NCBI RefSeq assembly: GCF_026672425.1
Contig: NZ_JAPPRC010000006.1
Coordinates: 248,001 to 312,000, forward strand
DNA: 64,000 nucleotides
Source of the DNA: Pannonibacter sp. SL95
GTDB taxonomy: Bacteria > Pseudomonadota > Alphaproteobacteria > Rhizobiales > Stappiaceae
Direction of reading: 5' to 3'
A program made the translations under genes and the position numbers. Numbering within the stretch: position 1 is the first letter of the stretch; every line of letters starts with the position of its first letter. The notes beneath the pieces are model-generated. The model saw only the letters and a program-made list of their open reading frames with translations, was not told the origin of the DNA and ran no database searches. Shown one piece after another: positions 16,631-24,591 of the stretch.

Positions 16631-17308
16631 TCACGCCTTGCGCAGGTCTTCCAGGATTGTACCGGCGGCGCGGACTTCGTCTTCGTGCGGCGCATCGCGC
16701 CAGGGCTCGGCAAGGGCGGCCTCGAACCAGGATGTCATGCCGGCCAAGGCCAGCATGGTGCTGACATAGCCGCTGGCGGCTGCCGAAAGGCTGGGCGAGT
16801 AGGTGCGGGCGCGGAAGACCACGGGCGCATAGAAGGCATCGGCGGCGGTGAAGCGGTCGCCAGCCAGGAACGGCCCGCCAAAGCGCGACAGGCCTTCCTG
16901 CCAGATTGCGTCGATCCGGGCCCAGTCCCGCGCCACCGCCGGGCTGACCTCATTCAGCTGCACCTTCAGGCCGCAGTTCATGCTGCACATGGAGCGAAGG
17001 GCCTGGAAGCCGGAATGCATTTCCGAGGCGATCGAGCGGGCAAAGGCGCGCGCTTCGCGGTCTGCCGGCCAGATGGCCGGATTTCCCTCGGCCAGATACT
17101 CGCTGATGGCGAGCGAATCCCAGACGATGATCTCGCCATCGACCAGGCAGGGAACCTTGCCGGTCGGCGAGAGTGTGGAGACAGTTTTCCAGGCATCGGT
17201 GCCGAACGGAACAAGCTGCTCCTCGAAGGGAATGCCAAGTTCCCGCATCAGCAGCCAGGGCCGCAGCGACCAGGAGGAATAGTTCTTGTTGCCGATGAAC
17301 AGGCGCAT
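16631..17308 (-). CDS. Glutathione S-transferase family protein
   Basis: 225 aa from ATG 17308 (MRLFIGNKNYSSWSLRPWLL). The N-terminal thioredoxin-fold domain has the SSWSLRPW active-site region (Ser in the catalytic position, as in zeta/theta-like classes). The glutathione-binding VPCLVDG and DSLAISEYLAE motifs lie near residues 53 and 68. The C-terminal half is all-helical. It conjugates or isomerises electrophiles with glutathione; gshA is also in the window. It is divergent to nothing and follows the LysR gene on the same strand (49-bp gap), so the two may be co-transcribed. Confidence 0.9.
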   Translation of the reverse strand: MRLFIGNKNYSSWSLRPWLLMRELGIPFEEQLVPFGTDAWKTVSTLSPTGKVPCLVDGEIIVWDSLAISEYLAEGNPAIWPADREARAFARSIASEMHSGFQALRSMCSMNCGLKVQLNEVSPAVARDWARIDAIWQEGLSRFGGPFLAGDRFTAADAFYAPVVFRARTYSPSLSAAASGYVSTMLALAGMTSWFEAALAEPWRDAPHEDEVRAAGTILEDLRKA

Positions 17309-17357
17309 GACCGGGATCTCCAGAGAAAATAAGGCGGCGTGGCGAGGCTTGACGATG

Positions 17358-18236
17358 TTACTCGGCGGCTTGGGGCACGGAAAGATTGTCGAGAGAGGAC
17401 ATGATGTGCTCGACCAGCGCTTCGGTGACACGCGACCGCTGATGCCAGGACCGCATGACCGCGATCTCGCATTCCGGCAGCTTCGGGAAACCATCGGCCT
17501 CGCTGAGCACTCTCATGCCGGGCCGCAGGGCTGATTCCGGCAGCACCGAAACGGCAAGGCCCGCCAGCACCGCGGCGCCGACTGCGGTCGAGTTCCAGCT
17601 GGAATAAAGCAGCCGGTGCTGGCGCTGCACCGAGGTGAGGGCGGAGAGGGCCGCCCGGCGCCAGTTGCAGGTGGCGCGACCAAGCGCCAGCGGCAGGATT
17701 TCCTCGTTCTCGACCGCATGGCGCGCCGAGACGACCCAGAGCAGCGGCTCGCGCCGGATGACCTCATCCCTCTGCGGCCGGTCGGGCTTTTCGACGTGGG
17801 TGATGATCGCCACATCGAGCTCATTCGCCGAGACCAGATCGATCAGGTTCGATGTCGGGGCGCAGACCACACTCACTTCGGCCTTCGGATTGGACCGGGA
17901 GAAGCGGGCGAGGATCTCCGGCAGGAAGCGGTCTGCGTAGTCATCCGGTGTGCCGAGACGAACGCAGCCCTGCACTTCGGTTTCGTCGAAGGCGGCAAGT
18001 GTCTCGTCGTTGAGCTGAACGAGGCGGCGGGCGTAGTGCAGCAGCTTTTCCCCGTCCTCGGTCAGACGTGACATCCGGCCATCGCGGGCGAAGATCGGGC
18101 GCCCGATCCGCTCTTCCAGACGCCGCATCTGCATCGAGACCGCCGACTGGGTCTTGTAGACCACCTCAGCTGCGCGGGTGAAGCTGCCGTATTCCGCGAT
18201 GGCGACAAAAGTTCGCAGCTGATCCAGGTCCAGCAT
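17358..18236 (-). CDS. LysR-family transcriptional regulator
   Basis: 292 aa. The winged helix-turn-helix at residues 1-60 (MLDLDQLRTFVAIAEYGSFT ... SAVSMQMRRLEERIG) is a standard LysR DNA-binding domain. The C-terminal ~200 residues form the periplasmic-binding-like effector domain (VRLGTPDDYADRFLPEILARF). The gene is divergent from the DUF1127 gene at 18481. LysR regulators paired divergently with small DUF1127 genes recur in alphaproteobacteria, so the DUF1127 gene is a likely target. The GST gene follows on the same strand. Confidence 0.93.
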   Translation of the reverse strand: MLDLDQLRTFVAIAEYGSFTRAAEVVYKTQSAVSMQMRRLEERIGRPIFARDGRMSRLTEDGEKLLHYARRLVQLNDETLAAFDETEVQGCVRLGTPDDYADRFLPEILARFSRSNPKAEVSVVCAPTSNLIDLVSANELDVAIITHVEKPDRPQRDEVIRREPLLWVVSARHAVENEEILPLALGRATCNWRRAALSALTSVQRQHRLLYSSWNSTAVGAAVLAGLAVSVLPESALRPGMRVLSEADGFPKLPECEIAVMRSWHQRSRVTEALVEHIMSSLDNLSVPQAAE

Positions 18237-18440
18237 TCATCTCTCCCGGGCCCCGAACGCCAAGGCGACCGGCAAGCCGCTGATGACGCGAGGGTATAAG
18301 TGTTCCTCCTCAGATTATCACAAATCATGATCGAACCCATAAGAAACATTCGTTGGATCAATTCATTCAAGCTCGGCATTGTCGCGACATCGGCAACGGG
18401 CTCCCAGCTGCTGCCGGTTCCAAAGATGATGAACTGTTTG

Positions 18441-18461
18441 TTCGGAAAAGCGTTTTCCGAA
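18441..18461. promoter_or_regulatory. Perfect palindrome just upstream of the DUF1127 gene
   Basis: Arms TTCGGAAAA (18441-18449) and TTTTCCGAA (18453-18461) with a GCG centre. It ends 19 bp before the ATG at 18481, close to the AAGGAGA ribosome site. It could be an operator for a dimeric regulator or a short leader hairpin in the mRNA. It does not have the classic LysR T-N11-A layout. Confidence 0.5.
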
Positions 18462-18480
18462 AACGAAGGAGATTTGTGTC

Positions 18481-18816
18481 ATGTACGCCCTTGCCCTTGC
18501 CCCGCTGATCAGCCGGCTCTCCGGATCTGTCGCGAAGGTGTGGCGTGCATTCCGCAATCGCCGTCAGGTTGCTGAACTCACCACCTGGACCGATGAGCAA
18601 CTGCGCGACATCGGCCTCACCCGGGGGGATGTTCGAGCAGCCATGGGAACACCGCTTTTTGCGGATCCATCAGCTGCCCTCGTCGACAGCCGGTCTACCA
18701 AACGGTTCGGCCAGCCGGAACCGCAGACGGATCTCCCGTCCGCCGTGATCATCGACCTCTCCGAGGCGGCCGCCACCCGTCCCCCGCTGTCCTCACCGGC
18801 ACGTCTTGCCGTGTAA
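18481..18816 (+). CDS. DUF1127 domain small protein, extended C-terminus
   Basis: 111 aa behind AAGGAGA. Residues ~20-60 hold the DUF1127 core: RNRRQVAELTTWTDEQLRDI followed by GLTRGDV. Small DUF1127 proteins act in RNA binding and regulation of phosphate, carbon or stress responses in alphaproteobacteria (known for the short forms). Here about 45 extra residues follow the core. They are Ser/Pro/Ala-rich and make it longer than the usual 45-70 aa forms. It is divergent from a LysR gene. Confidence 0.85.
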   Translation: MYALALAPLISRLSGSVAKVWRAFRNRRQVAELTTWTDEQLRDIGLTRGDVRAAMGTPLFADPSAALVDSRSTKRFGQPEPQTDLPSAVIIDLSEAAATRPPLSSPARLAV

Positions 18817-18917
18817 CCCCTGTTTCTCCCGGATGTTGCCGGCCCGCTTCCCCCCGCAGCCGGCCGGCAGCGACCAAACCTGCAGCCCCGTCGGCGATTG
18901 CCTTGCCGACATTGCCT

Positions 18918-18946
18918 GGCCCGCCTTCACCGGCGGGCCTTTTTTT
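18918..18946 (+). terminator. Intrinsic terminator
   Basis: Stem GGCCCGCC (18918-18925) with GGCGGGCC (18932-18939) and a 6-nt loop, followed by a T7 run (18940-18946). It terminates the DUF1127 transcript. Confidence 0.93.
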
Positions 18947-18988
18947 ATGGGCTGATGTTGGCATGCATTGCGATCTATCCTCCACGCT

Positions 18989-19061
18989 GTCCCGGCCGTG
19001 AGCCGGGACCTGTGAGGCAGTCACCTCGACATCCTACCAGGTCCCGGCTCAAGGCCGGGAC
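18989..19061. repeat. Double-palindrome (REP/BIME-like) element
   Basis: Two short hairpins, GTCCCGGC-CGTGA-GCCGGGAC (18989-19009) and GTCCCGGC-TCAAG-GCCGGGAC (19041-19061), are themselves inverted relative to each other. The 24-bp arms, extended by CTG/CAG, differ at one position. This architecture resembles bacterial interspersed mosaic elements. No gene overlaps it. Confidence 0.7.
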
Positions 19062-19120
19062 GTCGCGGGGTGTTTTCTTGCTTGCGGGGCGGGACATCGG
19101 ATCTGGACGTGGCAGCAAAA

Positions 19121-19281
19121 CACCGGCGTCACCCCGGCCAAGCGTAGCGCGGAGCCGGGGCCTACTCGCTTGCAGAGCCATTGAAAAACACCATGACTGG
19201 GCACTTCGGAACGGAGAGTGCCGAACGAAATCAACGCTCTGCGAACGAGTGGGCCCCGGGTCTCGCGTTGCTCGCCCGGGG
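19121..19281 (+). repeat. 161-bp palindromic dispersed element, copy A
   Basis: This stretch has a second copy in inverted orientation at 36695-36855, of the same 161-bp length. The outer ~45 bp at each end (left part containing GGGGCCTACTCGCTTGCAGA) are imperfect inverted repeats of each other. The middle ~60 bp differs between copies. It is non-coding and would form a long hairpin. It lies immediately before the IS110-family region. Confidence 0.75.
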
Positions 19282-19313
19282 TTGTTTGTTGTCCGAGGTG
19301 CTAGGGTAAAGGG

Positions 19314-19402
19314 GAAGCTGCGACCCTTAACCCGCAGCTTCAGCGTCAGGCGACCGTCCCGGGGTCGGGTTTTCACCCGCTGTCATCATGGCTCCCTGAC
19401 GC
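19314..19402 (+). ncRNA. Candidate bridge RNA region of the IS110 element
   Basis: Hairpin 1 pairs GAAGCTGCG (19314-19322) with CGCAGCTTC (19333-19341). Then GCGTCAGG (19343-19350) pairs with CCTGACGC (19395-19402) around a 44-nt interior that contains the small hairpin CGGGT-TTTC-ACCCG. IS110-group elements are known to encode a structured bridge RNA upstream of the transposase. Position and architecture fit, but guide loops have not been matched to target or donor DNA. Confidence 0.45.
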
Positions 19403-19491
19403 TTCCCTTTTCCCGCTTGGAGAGTTGATTGGGCCTCTGGCTGACACCCACGCCCGCAAACAATCCGAAGCACGTCAAGGATAGCACGGCC

Positions 19492-20451
19492 ATGCCCGCC
19501 CTGCAGCAGCCTCCCGCCCATGTCTGCGGCTTCGATGTCGCCAAGGACAGCATCACCGCCTTCGACACCGCCACCGGCCGTGTCACGACCTTCCCCAACC
19601 GCTCCGCCAGCATCCGCAAGGCGCTGACAGGCCTGTCGGCCGACTGCCTGTGCGTGTTGGAGCCGACCGGCGGCCACGAGCGCCTGCTGGTGGGCGAACT
19701 GACGGCAGCAGGCCTTGCCTGCCACCGGGCCGATACCGTTAAGGTCAAGGCATTCAGCCGGTCCTTCGGCCGTCTTGCCAAGACAGACGCCATCGATGCC
19801 CAGGCTCTGGCCCGCTATGGCGAGGAGCGCTGGAAGACACTCGCCCTGTTCACGCCGGCCGATGAGACCCAGAGCACACTCGCCAGCCTCAATGCCCGCC
19901 GTCAGGAGCTTCTCGCCCTCAAGGTGGCCGAGCAGAACCGCTCAAAGATCCCCGGAGAGGGACCTGGCATCGCGATCATCCGCCGCTCCTGCCAGGTCAT
20001 CCTGCGGGCGATCCTGCACGAGATCGAGGCCATCGACGCCGCCATCGAGGCGCTCGTCGACGCCTCGCCGCAGCTCGCCCGCCGGATCGAGGTCTGCTGC
20101 TCCCTGCCGGGCGTGGGCAAGCGCACCGCCATCACCCTCGCCGCAACCATGCCGGAACTGGGAACGATGGACCGGCGCCAGGCCGCAAGCCTCGCCGGGG
20201 TCGCCCCTCATCCCAAGGACAGCGGAACCCTCAAGGGATATCGCCGGATGCATGGCGGACGCTCCACCGTCAAGCCGGCCCTCTTCATGGCCGCCTTGTC
20301 CGCAAGCCGCGCAAACGGGCCATTAAAGGAGGTCTATCAAAGGCTTATCAACAACGGGAAGAAGCCAATCCTCGCAATCGCCGCCCTCATGCGAAAGATC
20401 ATCGTCATCCTGAACGCAAGGATCAGGCACAACGCACAACAACAGAGTTGA
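19492..20451 (+). CDS. IS110-family transposase (DEDD recombinase)
   Basis: 319 aa from ATG 19492; an in-frame ATG at 19429 would add 21 residues without family resemblance. The N-terminal RuvC-like DEDD domain is visible: CGFDVAKDSI (first D near residue 14), VLEPTGG (E near residue 60) and KTDAIDAQALARY (D pair near residues 97-100). The C-terminal Transposase_20 domain has LPGVGKRTAITLAATMPELG followed by GVAPHPKDSGTLKGYRRMHGG, whose serine is the expected recombinase nucleophile. It appears intact. It would catalyse site-specific insertion and excision guided by a bridge RNA. Confidence 0.93.
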   Translation: MPALQQPPAHVCGFDVAKDSITAFDTATGRVTTFPNRSASIRKALTGLSADCLCVLEPTGGHERLLVGELTAAGLACHRADTVKVKAFSRSFGRLAKTDAIDAQALARYGEERWKTLALFTPADETQSTLASLNARRQELLALKVAEQNRSKIPGEGPGIAIIRRSCQVILRAILHEIEAIDAAIEALVDASPQLARRIEVCCSLPGVGKRTAITLAATMPELGTMDRRQAASLAGVAPHPKDSGTLKGYRRMHGGRSTVKPALFMAALSASRANGPLKEVYQRLINNGKKPILAIAALMRKIIVILNARIRHNAQQQS

Positions 20452-20604
20452 TGACGCGGAGCAAGGCGAGGCGCGGGGGCTTGTGCGGGGGGAGGAAGGC
20501 GGCCAGGTTGCGTGGGAAGCGCAAGGGGGCCGGAGAGGGCGGGTTGACCGGGGCGCCGGGGCGGGTCACCTTGGCGCGGTTTTCCAGGAACCGGAATCGC
20601 ACGC

Positions 20605-22194
20605 GTGGCCGAACCGACTGCTCCCTCGAATGTTGCCGAATACTCGGTCTCCGACATCTCGTTTTCCATCAAGCGGACGCTTGAGGAATCCTTTGGCTAT
20701 GTGCGGGTGCGGGGCGAGCTGGGACGAATTTCGCGGCCGGGCTCCGGGCATATCTATCTTGACCTCAAGGATGACCGGTCGGTGCTCGCTGCCGTCATCT
20801 GGAAGGGCGCGGTTTCCAAGCTGAAGATCCAGCCCGAGCAAGGGCTTGAGGTGATTGCCACAGGCAAGGTGACGACCTTCCCCGGCCAGTCGAAGTACCA
20901 GATGGTCATCGATGCGCTGGAGCCGGCAGGCGCCGGGGCGCTGATGGCCCTCCTGGAAGAGCGCAAGCGCAAGCTGGCCGCTGAAGGGCTGTTTGCCGCC
21001 GAACGCAAGCGGCCGCTGCCGGCGCTGCCGCGCGTGATCGGTGTCGTTACCTCGCCGACCGGTGCGGTGATCCGCGATATCCTGCACCGCCTTGCCGACC
21101 GGTTTCCGCTGCATGTGCTGGTCTGGCCCGTGCGCGTGCAGGGCGAGACGAGCGGTGCGGAAGTTGCCAATGGTATTCGCGGCTTCAACGCCCTCATGGA
21201 CGGGGGAGCGATCCCGCGCCCAGATCTTATCATCGTGGCGCGCGGTGGCGGCAGCCTGGAGGATCTGTGGGGCTTCAACGATGAACAGGTGGTGCGGGCC
21301 GCTGCCGAGAGCGCCATTCCGCTGATCTCGGCCGTTGGCCATGAAACCGACTGGACCTTGATCGATCTGGCGGCCGACCTGCGCGCGCCGACGCCGACGG
21401 GTGCTGCCGAACTGGCCGTGCCGGTGAAGGCGGAGCTGATGGCGGCCGTCGATGACCTGTCGCGCCGGCTCAACTCCGGCCTTGTGCGGCTGGTTGGCGC
21501 ACGCCGCACCGAATTGCGCGCGGCTGCGGCAGCCCTTCCCGTGCCGCGCGATCTTCTTGCCTTGCCACGGCAGAGGTTTGACTTTGTCAGCGGCAATCTC
21601 GAACGGGCGCTGACGGTCAACACACGGGCGCTGCGCACGCGGCTGGTGCGGGCCGAGACGCTGCTCACGCCGGCAACCCTGTCACGCCGCACGCTGCAGG
21701 CGCGCGACAGGCTGACCGGCCTTGGCGAACGGCAGAGCCGGGCGCTGAGTGTTGCCGTTCAGGCTCAGAAGCAGAAACTGACCGCGACTGCCAGCCGCCT
21801 GTCGCCCCAGCCCCTGACCCGGCAGATCCGGCTTGGCGCCGAGCGGCTGGACAATCTGTTCGCGCGGCTGACCCGCGCTGCCGCCCAGGCCAACCAGGAT
21901 CGGCGGCAGCGGCTGGAAGCCCAGGAAAAGCTGCTGAAGTCCCTGTCCTACAAGGATGTTCTGGCGCGCGGCTATGCGCTGGTGCGCGGACCCGATGGCC
22001 AGCCCTTGCGCGATCCGGCCGATGCGCCGGCCGGCTCCGAGCTCAGCATCGAGGTGGCCGCCGGCCGCCTTAGCGCCATTGTCAGCGATGGCGGTGACGG
22101 GGCACCGGAAGCAACCGCCAGCCCGCGCAAGGCCAGAGCGGTGAGGCCCAAGGCCGAGCCGGGACCGCAAGGCAACCAGGGCTCGCTGTTCTGA
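20605..22194 (+). CDS. xseA: Exodeoxyribonuclease VII large subunit
   Basis: 529 aa starting at GTG 20605 ([20 protein letters not shown]); no better ATG exists in frame. The N-terminal OB fold ([20 protein letters not shown]) binds ssDNA. The catalytic domain contains [21 protein letters not shown] and [21 protein letters not shown] near residues 145 and 212, and the C-terminal half is a long helical region ending in a basic tail. With XseB it degrades single-stranded DNA in both directions. xseB is not adjacent. The gene lies just right of the IS110 element, so its promoter region may have been altered by the insertion. Confidence 0.97.
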   Translation: MAEPTAPSNVAEYSVSDISFSIKRTLEESFGYVRVRGELGRISRPGSGHIYLDLKDDRSVLAAVIWKGAVSKLKIQPEQGLEVIATGKVTTFPGQSKYQMVIDALEPAGAGALMALLEERKRKLAAEGLFAAERKRPLPALPRVIGVVTSPTGAVIRDILHRLADRFPLHVLVWPVRVQGETSGAEVANGIRGFNALMDGGAIPRPDLIIVARGGGSLEDLWGFNDEQVVRAAAESAIPLISAVGHETDWTLIDLAADLRAPTPTGAAELAVPVKAELMAAVDDLSRRLNSGLVRLVGARRTELRAAAAALPVPRDLLALPRQRFDFVSGNLERALTVNTRALRTRLVRAETLLTPATLSRRTLQARDRLTGLGERQSRALSVAVQAQKQKLTATASRLSPQPLTRQIRLGAERLDNLFARLTRAAAQANQDRRQRLEAQEKLLKSLSYKDVLARGYALVRGPDGQPLRDPADAPAGSELSIEVAAGRLSAIVSDGGDGAPEATASPRKARAVRPKAEPGPQGNQGSLF

Positions 22195-22217
22195 AGAAAG
22201 TGCTTGCCGTGCCTTCT

Positions 22218-22315
22218 TCGTCGCTCCTGCCTTCGCAGGAGCGACGAGGGGGGCGTAGTATGGGACCCGCCCGACGTCTTATCCCTCGTCGCTCTTGCGC
22301 AGGCAGGAGCGACGA
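22218..22315. repeat. Tandem pair of hairpins with the same 13-bp stem
   Basis: TCGTCGCTCCTGC/GCAGGAGCGACGA (22218-22247, loop CTTC) and TCGTCGCTCTTGC/GCAGGAGCGACGA (22286-22315, loop GCAG) are nearly identical stems repeated 68 bp apart. They lie between the convergent xseA and lldD genes and may act as terminators or as REP-type elements. Confidence 0.75.
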
Positions 22316-22347
22316 AGGGGAAAGGCTTAGGCGATCTGCCAGCCTCC

Positions 22348-23511
22348 TCAGCTCCAGCGCGTGGCAAAGTTATCCGGCAGGAGGACGTTGTGGCGGCCGA
22401 GGTCGGCGACGTTGCGTTCGCCGCAGAGTGCCATGGTGACGTCCAGCTCCTTGTGGATCACTTCCAGCGCCCGGGTGACGCCGGCCTCGCCCATGGCACC
22501 CAGGCCATAGACAAAGGCGCGGCCGATCATCGTGCCCTTGGCGCCGAGGGCCAGCGCCTTCAGCACGTCCTGGCCCGAGCGGATGCCGCTGTCCAGATGC
22601 ACCTCGATCTTGTCGCCGACGGCATCCATGATCTGCGGCAGCATGCGGATGGAACTCAGCGCGCCGTCGAGCTGGCGGCCGCCGTGGTTCGACACGACGA
22701 TGGCATCGGCCCCGACATCGAGCGCACGCCTGGCGTCTTCGGCATCGAGGATGCCCTTGAGGATGACCGGGCCGTCCCACCAGCTGCGGAATTCGCGGAT
22801 GCGGTCCCAGTCGAGCGAGGGGTCGAAGGATTCTGCCGTCCAGCTGCCGAGCGACGACGGGTCGGTGACGCCCTTGGCATGGCCGACGATGTTGCCGAAG
22901 AAGCGCCGCTTGGTCTGCAGCATTTCAAGACCCCACGGCACCTTGGTGGCAAGGTTCAGGATCGAGGAGGGTGTCAGCTTCGGAGGGGCGCTGAGGCCGT
23001 TCTTCAGGTCCTTGTGCCGCTGGCCCAGCACCTGCAGGTCGACGGTGATGACCAGGGCCGAGCACTTCGCGTCCTTTGCCCGGGCAAAGAGGCGCTTCAT
23101 GAAGTCATCGTCCTTCAGCGTATAGACCTGGAACCAGAAGGGCTTGCTGGTGTGGCTCGCCACATCCTCGATCGAGCAGATCGACATGGTCGACAGGGTG
23201 AAGGGCACGCTGAATTTTTCCGCAGCACGCGCCGCCTTGATCTCGCCGTCTGCCGACTGCATGCCGCACAGGCCAACCGGGGCAAGCGCCACCGGCATGG
23301 TGCAGTCCTGGCCAACCATCTTCGACGCGGTGGAGCGGCCGGCCATGTCGACGGCGACGCGCTGGCGCAGGCGGATTTCGTCGAAGTCGGACGAGTTCTC
23401 GCGGAACGTCTGCTCCGTCCAGCTGCCGGTTTCCGCGTAGTCGTAGAACATCTTCGGCACGCGGCGCTTGTACAGCCGCTTGAGGTCTTCGATCTCGGTG
23501 ATGATGGGCAT
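22348..23511 (-). CDS. lldD: L-lactate dehydrogenase / FMN-dependent alpha-hydroxy-acid oxidase
   Basis: 387 aa starting at ATG 23511. It has the FMN-dependent alpha-hydroxy-acid dehydrogenase fold: PVALAPVGLCGMQSADGE near residue 92, FWFQVYTLKD near residue 130, and the signature SNHGGRQLDGALSS near residue 280 with the catalytic histidine and arginine, then HLDSGIRSGQDVLKALALGA. It oxidises L-lactate (or a related 2-hydroxy acid) to the keto acid and feeds electrons to quinone or cytochrome. It is 47 bp downstream of a FadR-type GntR regulator on the same strand, which supports an lld operon. Confidence 0.92.
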   Translation of the reverse strand: MPIITEIEDLKRLYKRRVPKMFYDYAETGSWTEQTFRENSSDFDEIRLRQRVAVDMAGRSTASKMVGQDCTMPVALAPVGLCGMQSADGEIKAARAAEKFSVPFTLSTMSICSIEDVASHTSKPFWFQVYTLKDDDFMKRLFARAKDAKCSALVITVDLQVLGQRHKDLKNGLSAPPKLTPSSILNLATKVPWGLEMLQTKRRFFGNIVGHAKGVTDPSSLGSWTAESFDPSLDWDRIREFRSWWDGPVILKGILDAEDARRALDVGADAIVVSNHGGRQLDGALSSIRMLPQIMDAVGDKIEVHLDSGIRSGQDVLKALALGAKGTMIGRAFVYGLGAMGEAGVTRALEVIHKELDVTMALCGERNVADLGRHNVLLPDNFATRWS

Positions 23512-23558
23512 GTGTCTCTGTCCTCCCCGGATGCGTGGTGCTAGGTGCCTGGCGGTGT

Positions 23559-24401
23559 CTAGAGGTCTTGCGGCGCCGGCGCCGTCGTCTCGTCAGGTGC
23601 GGGCTGCGGCCTGGTCCGGCCGCGCCGTGGCTTGGGCAGGCCGGCCAGCCGCTGGGTCAGGCGCAGGCTGGAGACGGCGGCACGGGCGCTGTCCCGCTCC
23701 GCCTCCGCCAGCGCATGGCGCACGAACTCGATATGCGCTTCGGCCGCCGCGCGAGCGCTGGCAGCGTCGCCGGCCACGATGCCGGCAAGGATGCTGCGGT
23801 GCTGGGCCAGCAGCGCTTCGCGCGCGCCGGGATGGCCAAACAGCTTCTGCTGGCTGAAATAGACGCCGGTTTCCAGGAGACGGTAGCAGGCGCGCAGCGT
23901 GTGCAGCAGGACGATGTTGTGCGCCGCCTCGCCGATGGCCTGGTGGAACTCCACGTCGAGCCGGGCTTCGGTAACGCTGTCCTCGGCAGCATAGGCCTCG
24001 GCCATGGCCTCGACGATGCGGGCGAGAATATCCTTGTCGGCCTCGGTTGCCCGCTCGGCGGCGCGGGCGGCGGCAAGGCCTTCAATGTCGCGGCGGAAGT
24101 CGAGATAATCCTCGATGGCAGCCGGATGGCGGGCAATCAGTGCGACAACGGGCTCGGAGAACACCGTGCCGATGAGATCGGCGACAAAGGTGCCGCCGCC
24201 CTGGCGGCTGACGATCAGGCCGCGGGCTTCGAGCGTCTTCAGCGCATCGCGCAGGATGGGGCGGGAGACATCGACAAGCGCACCAAGCTCGCGTTCGGCG
24301 GGCAGGCGATCCCCCGGGCGCAGGACGCCGGCGAGAATCAGGCCTTCGATCTGATCCACCACCGCGTCGGCGGTGCGGGCATGATTGATCTTCGTGAACA
24401 T
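23559..24401 (-). CDS. lldR: FadR-type GntR transcriptional regulator (probable LldR)
   Basis: 280 aa. The winged helix at residues 10-75 (IEGLILAGVLRPGDRLPAERELGALVDVSRPILRDALKTL) is followed by an all-helical FCD effector domain with conserved acidic/histidine metal-type residues (ARLDVEFHQAIGEAAHN). It precedes lldD by 47 bp and is preceded by a TTGG...CCAA palindrome (24422-24446). LldR regulators of this class respond to L-lactate. The gene symbol rests on context. The C-terminus carries a basic, proline-rich tail. Confidence 0.85.
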   Translation of the reverse strand: MFTKINHARTADAVVDQIEGLILAGVLRPGDRLPAERELGALVDVSRPILRDALKTLEARGLIVSRQGGGTFVADLIGTVFSEPVVALIARHPAAIEDYLDFRRDIEGLAAARAAERATEADKDILARIVEAMAEAYAAEDSVTEARLDVEFHQAIGEAAHNIVLLHTLRACYRLLETGVYFSQQKLFGHPGAREALLAQHRSILAGIVAGDAASARAAAEAHIEFVRHALAEAERDSARAAVSSLRLTQRLAGLPKPRRGRTRPQPAPDETTAPAPQDL

Positions 24402-24421
24402 GCGCGGCTCTCCCGTCGCTT

Positions 24422-24446
24422 AATTGGTCAAAAATTTTGTCCAATT
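24422..24446. promoter_or_regulatory. LldR-like operator
   Basis: Imperfect palindrome AATTGGTC-AAAAATTTT-GTCCAATT, 20 bp upstream of the GntR start. FadR/LldR-family regulators are known to bind TTGGT-N3-ACCAA-type sites; here the half sites are TTGG and CCAA with a longer AT centre. It is positioned for autoregulation of the regulator-lldD operon. Confidence 0.6.
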
Positions 24447-24591
24447 GCAAGGGATATTGTTTCGCCATCGGTGCTGAGCGCCTGCCGTGGCTGGGACGTG
24501 GTGTCGCGGCTGGCGCTCCTCGTGATTTCTTGCATGACAGGCAGGGGGCTGTCGCGTCACCTTGGGGAACCAAGCGAGGGGGCTGGGCGAC

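Larger units (their letters stand above)
19314..20451 (+). mobile_element. IS110-family insertion sequence (boundaries not resolved)
   Basis: A DEDD transposase gene preceded by ~180 bp of structured non-coding DNA. The span given is the minimum, from the first leader hairpin to the transposase stop. IS110 elements lack terminal inverted repeats and make little or no target duplication, so the ends cannot be placed by eye. The left end should lie between copy A of the repeat (19281) and 19314, and the right end between 20451 and the xseA start at 20605. Confidence 0.75.

Noticed and set aside
18989-19061. Possible CRISPR repeats
   Set aside because: Only two units, each self-palindromic and inverted to each other, with no equal spacers and no cas genes in the window.
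18898-19428. 176-codon plus-strand frame through the palindromic repeats
   Set aside because: It translates repeat sequence of low complexity, rich in Arg and Pro, and has no ribosome site.
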